Below are positions 23,674 to 32,403 of a DNA stretch of 49,599 bases, in pieces (within the stretch, counting starts at the first letter, position 1; the number at the start of each line of letters is the position of its first letter). The notes beneath the pieces were generated by a model, which saw nothing but the letters and a program-made list of their open reading frames with translations, was not told the origin of the DNA and did not search any database. The position numbers were made by a program, and so were the translations under genes. Source of the stretch: an uncultured Clostridia bacterium (GTDB taxonomy: Bacteria > Bacillota > Clostridia > Christensenellales > UBA1242); assembly GCA_944348085.1 (NCBI GenBank), contig CALVMU010000009.1:1-49599 (forward strand), read 5' to 3'.

Positions 23674-24186
23674 ATGAAAAAATATGAAAGAGCAGTTTCG
23701 TTTGAAGAAAAATTTGTATGCTTAAATGAAGGGCTTAAGAGAGAGATATGGCAGGCCATATCTTTTACCTCATCAAAACAAATGCTTGAAAAGGCAAAGA
23801 TGATTTCATCCATTTCGCATTGCCAGCATAGAAGTTTGGAGCAGGTGATTATCTTTTTTATGGATTTTTTTGAGGTGCTTTTAAGAAGCAAGCTTATTCG
23901 TTTGACAGAAAAAGAGATTTGTGAATTTAAAAAACTTTTGATTTCAAAAGGCGCAAAAGGGCTTTTTGAGCTAGGTGAAGAGATAAATGGTGATATTTTG
24001 CGTTACAAACAAAACGACATTGACATGTTTTATCCTGTCAAAATTTTGGAGCGCGTGCTTTTTGGTGACAACAAAGACTTTGCTTGGCTGATTGATTTTT
24101 TAACTAGTGGAGACTATCCGCAAGACACCATATTGCAAAAGTGGATGAATGAGTATGGTGAAAATCGCTATCTTCTTGACTTTTAG
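23674..24186 (+). CDS. Hypothetical helical protein
   Basis: The 170-residue product appears soluble and almost entirely helical, with no signal peptide, membrane span or motif that I recognise. Alternating acidic and basic helices and a C-terminal W-L-I-D-F-L-T-S-G-D-Y-P segment are visible. An in-frame ATG a few codons later could also serve as start. It converges with the next gene, the two stop codons overlapping by four bases, and no terminator separates them, so the two mRNAs would be antisense at their 3' ends. Function unknown. Confidence 0.65.
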   Translation: MKKYERAVSFEEKFVCLNEGLKREIWQAISFTSSKQMLEKAKMISSISHCQHRSLEQVIIFFMDFFEVLLRSKLIRLTEKEICEFKKLLISKGAKGLFELGEEINGDILRYKQNDIDMFYPVKILERVLFGDNKDFAWLIDFLTSGDYPQDTILQKWMNEYGENRYLLDF

Positions 24187-25010
24187 TCGCTTTCAAGGTC
24201 GACGATTTTGCCACTTTCAGTTGAAAATGTGATTGTTTTTGGCATGTTTTGCGATAGAGCAAAGCATGTTTTTTCTTTTATAAATTTAAAATAGGTGACA
24301 TTTGGCAAAAATTCTTTCAAAGCTTTTATTGAAATTGAATTTTGCACATTTTCAGCAAGCAAGGAGTGAGCAAAAGAATAGTTTTGATTTTTAAGTGCGA
24401 CCATAAATTCAAACGGCAAAAGTTTTTCTGGAACAGTTTTGTTTTGCGTCCAAGAGCTAAGCTTAAGTCCATTTTCGGCAAAAACAAACTCACTGTCAAA
24501 ATATTCATTTTTGACAATAAAAGAATTGTCATTTTCTTTCAAATCGCCAGAAAAAACTTTGATTTGCGCGTTTTGAGGGTTAAAAATCACAATCAAGTTT
24601 TGCTCACCTTCAAAAGTGCAGACCACCAAATTTCTTATGCTTTTGCAGGTGTATGATGAAAATGGAAATTCCAAAACCTTTTTTGCTTTATCAGATTTAA
24701 AAGCAATGTAATCTTTGCCAAATTCCACTTCGGTTGAAAGTTTTGGAAAGGAAAAGATGTCAAAAGAGTGCATTGACAAACTTTCTACAAAAAAGATATA
24801 GCAGTCATCTTCAAAATTTATGGTTTTGTAAAAAGGACTTTTTTCTAAAGAGTTAAGGTTGAGAGCAAAAGCAATGGCTCCCTTTTTGCCGACTGGATAG
24901 ACATCAATTTTGACAGGCTCTGCAATCGTAAGATTTTCGTTTTTATCGAGAAAAACCTCTTTGCCATTAAATTTTAAAAGGCAATCATATTCACTGTAAA
25001 GTTTAAACAT
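24183..25010 (-). CDS. Hypothetical cytoplasmic beta-rich protein
   Basis: I place the start at ATG 25010 (MFKLYSEYDCLLKFNG), giving 275 residues. The longer frame from 25046 has no ribosome site, and TAAAAT (25016-25021) ends five bases before 25010, so the mRNA is probably leaderless. The product has many short beta-like strands in the first 200 residues and a helical C-terminal part; there is no signal peptide or recognised motif. It is divergent from the Myb-like regulator gene and converges on the previous hypothetical. Function unknown. Confidence 0.65.
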   Translation of the reverse strand: MFKLYSEYDCLLKFNGKEVFLDKNENLTIAEPVKIDVYPVGKKGAIAFALNLNSLEKSPFYKTINFEDDCYIFFVESLSMHSFDIFSFPKLSTEVEFGKDYIAFKSDKAKKVLEFPFSSYTCKSIRNLVVCTFEGEQNLIVIFNPQNAQIKVFSGDLKENDNSFIVKNEYFDSEFVFAENGLKLSSWTQNKTVPEKLLPFEFMVALKNQNYSFAHSLLAENVQNSISIKALKEFLPNVTYFKFIKEKTCFALSQNMPKTITFSTESGKIVDLESD

Positions 25011-25103
25011 ACAATATTTTACTCTCTGCATGGACAAATAATGCAAAAAAGAAGGTTTAAAAATCTGAATTGTGTCAATAAAGATTTGCGAAGGAGAAAA
25101 AAT

Positions 25104-25859
25104 ATGAAAGGTTTATGGGAAAACAAAGAGGTGACTGAACTGTTTAAAACTGTTGAAAACAGCAAGCAAAAGGGGGTTTCTCTGCGAAACGCTTTTGCCT
25201 CTCACGCAAAAAAATATGGCAGACAGCCAAATTCAGTGAGAAACTATTACTATCAAGAAATTGACAGGCTTGCAAACGACAAGGCTCGAAGTGGTGAGCT
25301 GAAGATTGATTTGAAAAAACACATTAAAAACAAAAGCGCTTCTTTTTCAAAAGAAGAGGAGAAAAATCTTGTTGCAAAGATTGACCAGCTTCGCGCTCAA
25401 GGCAAAAGTGTGAGAGGGGCTTGTTTTGTGCTATCTGAGGGCGATCCAACAAAAATGCTTCGCTATCAAAACAAATATCGAAACGCTGTAAAGCAAAAAG
25501 AAAGCAAGAGCGGTGGTGCTGACATAATCAAATTTTCTTCAAAGAGGCAAGGCTTGAGCGAAAGCGATATCACCTCACTTTTTATGGGACTTGTGAGGCT
25601 TGTTAAGCGAAACATTACAAGCGAAATTGAACAAAAACAGCAAAAAGACAAAGAAAGTTTGAATGAAAAACTGAGAAAGGCAACGCTTATGCTGGGCGAG
25701 AAGGATCACGAAATTTTGACTCTGAAAGAAAAGTTTGACAAACTCAGACAAGACTATCAGGCGTTAAATCAAAAGATGATGAAATTAAAATGTGAAAAAG
25801 CAAGCTTTCTTTCAAAGAAATTGTCTTCATCAAAAGTTAAAGCGGTTATCAATGTCTAA
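25104..25859 (+). CDS. Myb/SANT-like DNA-binding protein with coiled coil (RsfA-like)
   Basis: The 251-residue protein has two helix-turn-helix-like repeats. The first (about 4-60) contains LWENKEVTELF and the third-helix segment GRQPNSVRNYYYQEI, the layout of Myb/SANT-like sporulation regulators such as RsfA of Bacillus. A second, more divergent copy lies at about 77-130. The C-terminal part (about 180-250) is a Lys/Glu-rich coiled coil, probably for self-association. The start ATG 25104 follows AAGGAG; the frame extends upstream to 25041 without a ribosome site. The terminator overlaps the stop codon. A regulator role is inferred; the target is unknown. Confidence 0.7.
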   Translation: MKGLWENKEVTELFKTVENSKQKGVSLRNAFASHAKKYGRQPNSVRNYYYQEIDRLANDKARSGELKIDLKKHIKNKSASFSKEEEKNLVAKIDQLRAQGKSVRGACFVLSEGDPTKMLRYQNKYRNAVKQKESKSGGADIIKFSSKRQGLSESDITSLFMGLVRLVKRNITSEIEQKQQKDKESLNEKLRKATLMLGEKDHEILTLKEKFDKLRQDYQALNQKMMKLKCEKASFLSKKLSSSKVKAVINV

Positions 25860-25868
25860 CCGCTTTTT
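25839..25868 (+). terminator. Rho-independent terminator overlapping the stop codon
   Basis: Stem AAAGCGGTTA / TAACCGCTTT (25839-25848 and 25857-25866) with an 8-base loop and a T run. The TAA stop of the regulator gene is the first part of the 3' arm. Confidence 0.9.
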
Positions 25869-25870
25869 TG

Positions 25871-25899
25871 TTGCAAAAATCGAGCTGTTGTGATAAAAT
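25871..25899 (+). promoter_or_regulatory. addB promoter, leaderless geometry
   Basis: -35 TTGCAA (25871-25876), 17-base spacer ending TG-A and -10 TAAAAT (25894-25899). The hexamer ends six bases before the addB ATG at 25906, and no ribosome site fits in between. Confidence 0.75.
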
Positions 25900-25905
25900 G
25901 CTTCT

Positions 25906-28900
25906 ATGAAAATGACGCTTTGGGCGGAAGAAAATTTTTCGCTTGCAACAGAACTTATGTTTTCGTCGATTGACTGCCGTGACTATAACATAGAACATAT
26001 TGTTATCGTGCCCGACAGATTTTCTTTGCTTGCCGAAAAAAAATTGCTTGAAAAACTGCCAAATCACATTCTTTTTAATGTAAAAGTCACAAATTTTTCT
26101 TCTTTTACCACATTTTTGCTTGAAAAATTGGGCAGGGCGAGCGAACTTGTTTCGGCAGGTGAGCGCATCTTAATCTTGCAAAAGGCGGTAAATCGCGTCA
26201 AAGATCAGTTTGTCTATTTTAAGAAAAGCAACATCAATTTTTGTTCTCAACTTTTCAAGGCGATTTCGCTTTTAGAGTCGTCTAGAGTTTTTCCAAGCGA
26301 TATAGAAAGCGAGAAATTTGCTCTTTCAAGCACAAAAAATAAGTTTCATGACATCATGCTTGTCTATCAAGAATATCTTGCTTTGCTTGGTGACAGACTT
26401 GACCCAGCGCTGTTGTTTGAAAAATTGCTTCAAGAAAACGATTTGGAAAAGATTTTGGCGGGCAAAAAGATTTATCTTGCGCAATTTGACAGCTTTACAA
26501 GCCAGATGTATGAGGTTATAAAGCTTCTTGCTTTAAAATCAAATGAGCTTAGCGCCTCAATTGCCTTTTCTCAATCGATTGGAAATGGCTATATTTATGA
26601 AAGCGATATTGAAAATAAGTTTAAAGCAATTGCAAAAGAAAACAACATTCAAATTGAAGTGAAGGTTGGAAAACTTGAAAAAAGTGAAAGTCAAAAGGCG
26701 ATTTTGCACAACCTTTTTTCTTGCCAGCTTGAAGCAAGCAAAGAGAGTGGTGCTTTCAAGAGCATTAAAGCCTATTCAAAGAGGGATGAAATTGAGTTTG
26801 TTGCCAGAGGCATTTCTGCGCTAACCAAGAAAGGTGAAAAATTTTCAGCTTTTGCGCTTGCGCTTTCAGATATTCAAAAATATAAAGCGGACATTGAAGA
26901 GGTTTTTGGCAAGTTCAACATCAGGCACTTTATTGACTATTCGCAAAACGCGTTTGACACAGTTGTCACAAGAGCGCTTATTGGGCTTTTTAATGTTTCC
27001 ATTCAAAACTTTTCAAGAGAAGCGGTGATTGGTTTTTTGACAAATCCGCTAATTGCGCGTTTTGAAAATTGTCAGCCTATGATAGAGGAAATCTTGAAGA
27101 AAAATCTTGACGGACGCTGGAAATATAGCCGATTTTTTGATTTTTCAAGTCCGCTTATGAGGCTTGTTAAAAATTTTGATGAAGCAAAAACAAACACAGA
27201 GATGTTTGCTCAAGTCAGATGTTTTCTCGAGGCAATAAATGTCTCGCGAGAAGAATTTTTGGTTCAGTTAAATAAAAAAGGACTTTATCAAGAGGAAAGC
27301 ATTGAAAGGCAGGGCTATGACCAACTGCTTGAAGCCATCGATTTAATTGCAAAAAACAGCGAAAGTGGCAGGTGTGATAAACGAGAATTTGTCAAAGAGC
27401 TTGAGCTTATTCTCTCATCAAAAGAGCTTTCTTCAGTGCCAAGCTTGGTTGATGCAGTTATGATTGGCGACTGCACCGACAGCTTTTTTGAAAAGCGAAA
27501 ATTTTTGTTTGTGCTTGGCGGACAAGATTTGCCTAAGGTTATTGGCGACAACTCAATTTTGTCTGATCGTGAAATTGAAAACCCAATCTATCACAAGGTG
27601 GTTGAGCCAACAAGTCGCATGATAAACAGAAGAAACAGGTTTGCTCTTTTCAACCTTTTGAGCGAGGGTTGGCAGAAAATTTACATCTCATATTTGGCGC
27701 TTGGTGATGACGGCAAACCAGCTGCAGAGCCGTCATACATAAAACAACTTAATGAAATTTTTGAAGAAAAAACTTTGCTTATTCAGAAGGCGTTTGCATT
27801 AAAAACAGATGATGACTGGGCAAACTTTTTTGGCGCAGAGAGTAATTTGGATGGTTTTTTGCTTGAAAAACAAGAAAAAACTGCTCAAACTTTGGATAAA
27901 AATCCAGACAGAAACAAAAATTTGTTTTTTGGCAAAGGCTATTTTTCGGTGACACAGCTTGAAACATTTTTCTCTTGTCCTTTCAAACATTTTGCAAAAT
28001 ATGGACTGAAACTGAGCGAAAAAGAAAGCTTTGCTTTTGATGCGCGCGACAGTGGAAACATTTGTCATAAAGCGGTTGAACTTTTTGTCGGTCAATTTTT
28101 GGGCAAAGATTTTCAAGAAGAATATGGCATGATTGAAAGCTTTTTGGAGCAAAACTTTGATAAAATAATCGAAGAGGCTGGCGCGAAAGAAAAACTGGAG
28201 CTTTTGTCAGAACAAGAGGGCATGAAAAGGTTTTTGGCATTTCAAATCAAAACCATTCTTAAAAATGTTTGTCTTGAAATGCAAAACTCTTTCTTTAAGC
28301 CTGTTCTGCTTGAAGAGAAGGTTGAATCAGAGCTTGGCGGACTTAAGTTTGCTGGCAAGATTGACCGCATAGACGAGGCGGGCGACTTTTTCAGAATCAT
28401 TGACTATAAAACAGGCAAGCCAAAATCACTGCTCAAAGATTTGTATTATGGTGACAAACTTCAGCTTTTTCTCTATTCTCTTGTGGCAGGTCAGAGGCTG
28501 CACAAAACTTGTGGCGGTGTGTTCTATTTTGATTGCAGGTTCAATTATGAAGAGAACGAAAGCGGAAAGGCAATTTTGAAAGGTCTTGCTGAAAATGATG
28601 ATGAAAACTTAAAACAATTTGACAAAAACATTTTTGAAAACGGCAAAAGCGTTATTCTGCCTCTTGCCATTTCAAAGACCAAAAACAAAACTTTTACTGG
28701 AAGAGCAATTGCCAAAAAGTCTCTTTCGTTCTATCAGCAATATGCTTTAAAAATTGCAACAAAAGCGCTGGATGCGATAAAAGAAGGCTTTACAGAAGCA
28801 AAACCAGACGAAAACTCTTGCAGAAACTGCATCTATGGCGCGCTTTGTGGCTATCGAAAAGAACAGGGCGAGCGAATAAAAAAGTTTAGCGAAAAAAGGT

Positions 28901-28911
28901 TTGGAGACTAA
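25906..28911 (+). CDS. addB: ATP-dependent helicase/nuclease subunit AddB
   Basis: This 1001-residue protein is the AddB half of the AddAB complex, which resects double-strand breaks for RecA-dependent repair. The C-terminal RecB-type nuclease shows GKIDRIDEAG, IIDYKTGKPKS and a following Q. The four Cys of the iron-sulphur clasp are visible: one in FFSCPFKHF (before the nuclease) and three in CRNCIYGALC near the C-terminus. The N-terminal P-loop found in Bacillus AddB (G-x-S-G-S-G-K-T) is absent; here the protein opens MKMTLWAEENFSLATELMF. AddA follows three bases downstream. The mRNA is predicted leaderless. Confidence 0.92.
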   Translation: MKMTLWAEENFSLATELMFSSIDCRDYNIEHIVIVPDRFSLLAEKKLLEKLPNHILFNVKVTNFSSFTTFLLEKLGRASELVSAGERILILQKAVNRVKDQFVYFKKSNINFCSQLFKAISLLESSRVFPSDIESEKFALSSTKNKFHDIMLVYQEYLALLGDRLDPALLFEKLLQENDLEKILAGKKIYLAQFDSFTSQMYEVIKLLALKSNELSASIAFSQSIGNGYIYESDIENKFKAIAKENNIQIEVKVGKLEKSESQKAILHNLFSCQLEASKESGAFKSIKAYSKRDEIEFVARGISALTKKGEKFSAFALALSDIQKYKADIEEVFGKFNIRHFIDYSQNAFDTVVTRALIGLFNVSIQNFSREAVIGFLTNPLIARFENCQPMIEEILKKNLDGRWKYSRFFDFSSPLMRLVKNFDEAKTNTEMFAQVRCFLEAINVSREEFLVQLNKKGLYQEESIERQGYDQLLEAIDLIAKNSESGRCDKREFVKELELILSSKELSSVPSLVDAVMIGDCTDSFFEKRKFLFVLGGQDLPKVIGDNSILSDREIENPIYHKVVEPTSRMINRRNRFALFNLLSEGWQKIYISYLALGDDGKPAAEPSYIKQLNEIFEEKTLLIQKAFALKTDDDWANFFGAESNLDGFLLEKQEKTAQTLDKNPDRNKNLFFGKGYFSVTQLETFFSCPFKHFAKYGLKLSEKESFAFDARDSGNICHKAVELFVGQFLGKDFQEEYGMIESFLEQNFDKIIEEAGAKEKLELLSEQEGMKRFLAFQIKTILKNVCLEMQNSFFKPVLLEEKVESELGGLKFAGKIDRIDEAGDFFRIIDYKTGKPKSLLKDLYYGDKLQLFLYSLVAGQRLHKTCGGVFYFDCRFNYEENESGKAILKGLAENDDENLKQFDKNIFENGKSVILPLAISKTKNKTFTGRAIAKKSLSFYQQYALKIATKALDAIKEGFTEAKPDENSCRNCIYGALCGYRKEQGERIKKFSEKRFGD

Positions 28912-28914
28912 AAA

Positions 28915-31900
28915 ATGTTAACAGAAGAACAACAAAAGGTTTTAGATTTTGATAAGCAAAGGCTGATTATCTCTGCATCTGCTGGCAGCGGTAAAACTTT
29001 TGTGCTGATAAAATATATTTCAAACCTTATTTTGACCAAAAAAGTGCCACTTCGCAGATTTTTGGTGCTGACCTTCACCAAAGCGGCTGCAAATGAGATG
29101 AAACAGAGGCTTCAAACTGCCTTTTTGGCAGAAAAACCGTCACCGTTTTTGTCTCAGCAAATTGACGAAATCTCTTCAAGCGACATAAGCACAATTGACG
29201 CATTTTGCGAAAAAGTGATAAAGCAAAACCTGTCAAAGACCTATCTTGACGAAAACTTTTCTGTTGTCGATGAAAGACAAAGCGTTCTTTTGATGCAAAG
29301 GGCATTTGATAGGACTGTTGAGGAGTTTTCTACAACAAACACGAATGAGTTTTCACAAATTTTCTTTGCTTTTAAAAAGATGAAAGACAACATCTTTGCT
29401 TGCATGCAATATCTTTTAAGCTATTTTGACAGCCAAGATGATGAAGAATATTTTATTGACTATATTTTAAATAACAGCGAAAAACTTTTCAGTGAAGCGT
29501 GCAGTGCGCTCAATCAAAATTTAAAAGAAAGTTTTATCTCTCTTACTGAGCAACTGTTCGCCTTCAACAGCTCAGAGCCTCAACTGGTCACATATTTTGA
29601 CTTTTTGCAGAATGTTTTGAAAAGCCCTCTGAGTGACGACTTTATTGAAAATGCAAAGACCTTGTCTGGCATCACATTTCCAAGGCTTCCTGGCAAGACC
29701 GCTGATGTTGCAGGCAAAGCACTTCTCAAAGCGGTTGGCGACGGGCTGAAAAAATTGATCTTTTCGCTGTCGCAATATGACTTTTCGCCATTATCTTTGC
29801 AAAAGCAGAAATTAAACACTCTTGGCAACGCAATTTTAAAATTTTATCAAAATTTCAAGCAAAATTATGTAAAAATCAAACAAAATCAAGATGTTATTGA
29901 TTTTGCCGATGCTGAAAAGATTACAAAATCGCTTCTTGAAGACGACGAGGTTTTGACTGCTTTGCAAGAGAGCTATGACTATATCTTTATTGATGAATAC
30001 CAAGACACAAACGCGCTTCAAGAGTCAATAATCAAACCTATTGCGCAAAAAGGCATGTTTGTGGCTGTGGGCGACATCAAACAAGGCATCTACGGCTTTA
30101 GAAATGCAAGCATGGACATTATGCTTCAAGATATTGCCGATTTTTCTGCCGATGAAAACTCAGAAGCGCTGTTTCTTAAGTCCAATTTCAGAAGCGATAA
30201 AAAAATTCTTGATTTTGTCAACTTTATTTTTGAAAAAGTGATGACAAAAAACTCATCTGGCGTGGATTATAAAGAGACTTCAATGTTTAAAGGCGAAAAA
30301 GACTTCAAATTTGATGGTCAAGAGGCAGTGCAGGCTTTGATATGTCAAGAAGAGCAAAACGATGCGGAAGAGTCGCTCGAGGTTTATGACATCACGAAGG
30401 ATCCTCTGACCAACAAAAGCAATGGCAAGGTTGAAGCAAGGGCGATTGTCAAAAAGGTTAAAGAGTTTTTGGCAAGCAAGATTTATAACCCACAAAATGA
30501 CAGCTTTGAAGAAGTCAGACCTCAAGACATTGCAATCTTGTTTAGAAACAGAAACAATGTTATGCAAGAGTGCTACAGACTTCTGAGTCAAAACGGCATC
30601 AGCGCAATAACCGATTCAAAAAATTCACTTTTTGAGAACAACGCGGTCAAGGTTTTGTGCGCGCTTATAAAACTGGCAATTTCTTCAAAAGATGACATTG
30701 CTTTAGCCACAGTGATGCACTCGCCATTTGGTGATTTTTCGCTTGACGAGCTTGCTTCGATTTCATTGTCTGGTGAAGGAAAATTTTATGAAAAAACTGA
30801 AAAATTGAGGCAAAACAATCAAAAAATTGAAAAATTTTATCAATTTTTAAGCGATTTTGCCTTTAACTGTGGTCTTTATGGCATAATCAAAACGCTTAAA
30901 CAAAAACTTTCTCAAACCCATTTCTTTGAAAAATTTTCGTCAAACACTCTAGAAGACAAGCAAAGCGTCGAGCAGTTTTACAGTTTTATCAGTTCAATAA
31001 ACGCCGACTTCAATCTCCAAGCAGTTATTGAAGGCTTTGAAAACTTGAATGTAAAGTCGGCGCAAGTTTCTCAAACTGAAAATTCTGTGCTTTTGACCAC
31101 AATCCATGCGACAAAAGGGCTTGAATATCCAATTGTTATTTTGGCAGGTTGTGGTGACAATTTTGACAGAGCAAACACAAATCCTTATGCCATTTCAAAA
31201 AGGTTTGGATTTGGCACAAATGTCTATGATGATGTCACTTTGACCAAAAGCACAACGCCTGTTTTGCGAGCAATCAAGTTGGAGGCAAAAAAGAAGAGCT
31301 TTGTTGACGAGCTTATGATTTTCTATGTTGCGCTAACTCGCGCCAAAAATCACCTTGTGCTGTGCGGCACGCAAGCAAACCTACTGGCAAAAACAAAACC
31401 AGAAGAATGCTCGACTTACTTTGACTTTTTGCTTTTCAGCCTTGGTTGTGGTGGAGTGGAAAGGCTTGTAACAGACGGAGAACTTCAAACAGCAAACTTT
31501 TCTGTCAAAATTGTGGAAGGTGAGCAAGAGGAGGAAGCTCTTGCTCAAAAAGAAAATTTGATTGACTTTGATGAGGAAAAGGTCAGAAAATTGCTTAAAA
31601 ATCAAACATACTCAGGGCTTAACGAGATAGTTGAGCTTAAAAGGTCAGTGACATTGCTTGCAAATGAAGAAAAGGATTTCCTGAGTGAAGCGAACTTTTC
31701 TGAGCGAGGAAAGGTTTTGCGCGAAGAGAGCATTTTGCAAGGAGATGCTGTGCACCTGGCGCTTGAAAAGCTTGATTTTGAAAAGATAAATTCCTTAATT
31801 GACCTTGAAAAAGAGCTTGAGCAAGACGAGGAGCTTTCAAAAAGTTTGTCTTTTATTGATAAAGATGTCCTCTTTCAAAATATTATGCTGATAAAATCAG

Positions 31901-32193
31901 TCAGCGGAAAAGGGCAAATATATAAGGAAAAGCAATTTGTCATGAGCCTGCCACTTGAGCAAAGTGATGAAGAGATTGTTGTGCAAGGTGCGATTGACTT
32001 CTGCTCTGTAAGCGAAAAAGAGGTTGTGCTTATTGACTATAAATATTCCTCGCAAAAAAATGAGGAAATTTTGAAAAAACGATACAAGGCTCAACTTGAC
32101 CTTTATGAAAAGGCGCTCATCAAAGCTTTTCCAAACAAAACTATAAAAAAATATTTATTATCATTAAAATATGCAAAAATAATTGAATTTTAA
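28915..32193 (+). CDS. addA: ATP-dependent helicase/nuclease subunit AddA
   Basis: The 1092-residue UvrD-like superfamily 1 helicase with a C-terminal nuclease is the motor subunit of AddAB. In order: Q-motif start TEEQQKVLDF, Walker A SASAGSGKTFVL, motif II FIDEYQDTNALQ, motif III VGDIKQGIYGFR, motif V TIHATKGLEYPIV, motif VI YVALTRAKNHLVL and nuclease IDFCSVSEKEVVLIDYKYS with the later Q-L-D-L-Y. Length is a little below the usual 1150-1250. It is translated right after addB (three-base gap) and followed by a terminator, so addBA is a two-gene operon. All catalytic motifs look intact. Confidence 0.95.
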   Translation: MLTEEQQKVLDFDKQRLIISASAGSGKTFVLIKYISNLILTKKVPLRRFLVLTFTKAAANEMKQRLQTAFLAEKPSPFLSQQIDEISSSDISTIDAFCEKVIKQNLSKTYLDENFSVVDERQSVLLMQRAFDRTVEEFSTTNTNEFSQIFFAFKKMKDNIFACMQYLLSYFDSQDDEEYFIDYILNNSEKLFSEACSALNQNLKESFISLTEQLFAFNSSEPQLVTYFDFLQNVLKSPLSDDFIENAKTLSGITFPRLPGKTADVAGKALLKAVGDGLKKLIFSLSQYDFSPLSLQKQKLNTLGNAILKFYQNFKQNYVKIKQNQDVIDFADAEKITKSLLEDDEVLTALQESYDYIFIDEYQDTNALQESIIKPIAQKGMFVAVGDIKQGIYGFRNASMDIMLQDIADFSADENSEALFLKSNFRSDKKILDFVNFIFEKVMTKNSSGVDYKETSMFKGEKDFKFDGQEAVQALICQEEQNDAEESLEVYDITKDPLTNKSNGKVEARAIVKKVKEFLASKIYNPQNDSFEEVRPQDIAILFRNRNNVMQECYRLLSQNGISAITDSKNSLFENNAVKVLCALIKLAISSKDDIALATVMHSPFGDFSLDELASISLSGEGKFYEKTEKLRQNNQKIEKFYQFLSDFAFNCGLYGIIKTLKQKLSQTHFFEKFSSNTLEDKQSVEQFYSFISSINADFNLQAVIEGFENLNVKSAQVSQTENSVLLTTIHATKGLEYPIVILAGCGDNFDRANTNPYAISKRFGFGTNVYDDVTLTKSTTPVLRAIKLEAKKKSFVDELMIFYVALTRAKNHLVLCGTQANLLAKTKPEECSTYFDFLLFSLGCGGVERLVTDGELQTANFSVKIVEGEQEEEALAQKENLIDFDEEKVRKLLKNQTYSGLNEIVELKRSVTLLANEEKDFLSEANFSERGKVLREESILQGDAVHLALEKLDFEKINSLIDLEKELEQDEELSKSLSFIDKDVLFQNIMLIKSVSGKGQIYKEKQFVMSLPLEQSDEEIVVQGAIDFCSVSEKEVVLIDYKYSSQKNEEILKKRYKAQLDLYEKALIKAFPNKTIKKYLLSLKYAKIIEF

Positions 32194-32195
32194 TT

Positions 32196-32242
32196 AAAAA
32201 AGGCAAGAATTTTTCAAATTTTCAATAAATTCTTGCTTTTTT
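32196..32242 (+). terminator. Rho-independent terminator
   Basis: A 10-bp stem GCAAGAATTT / AAATTCTTGC (32203-32212 and 32227-32236), with flanking A and T runs, ends the addBA operon. Confidence 0.85.
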
Positions 32243-32352
32243 CATATATTTTTTCAATCTTTTTTCGCCTTTATTTATAAGAAGAAAACGATAATTGAAA
32301 TTTAAAAATCAAAAAAAATTTTGCAATTTTTGAAGAAATTTGTTGAATTTGT

Positions 32353-32380
32353 TTGTAAAATAATTTTTATGTGTTATACT
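32353..32380 (+). promoter_or_regulatory. Promoter with extended -10
   Basis: -35 TTGTAA (32353-32358), 16-base spacer ending TG-T, -10 TATACT (32375-32380), then an AAGGAG ribosome site before ATG 32404. Confidence 0.65.
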
Positions 32381-32403
32381 AATTGCGAAAAAGGAGTGAA
32401 ATT

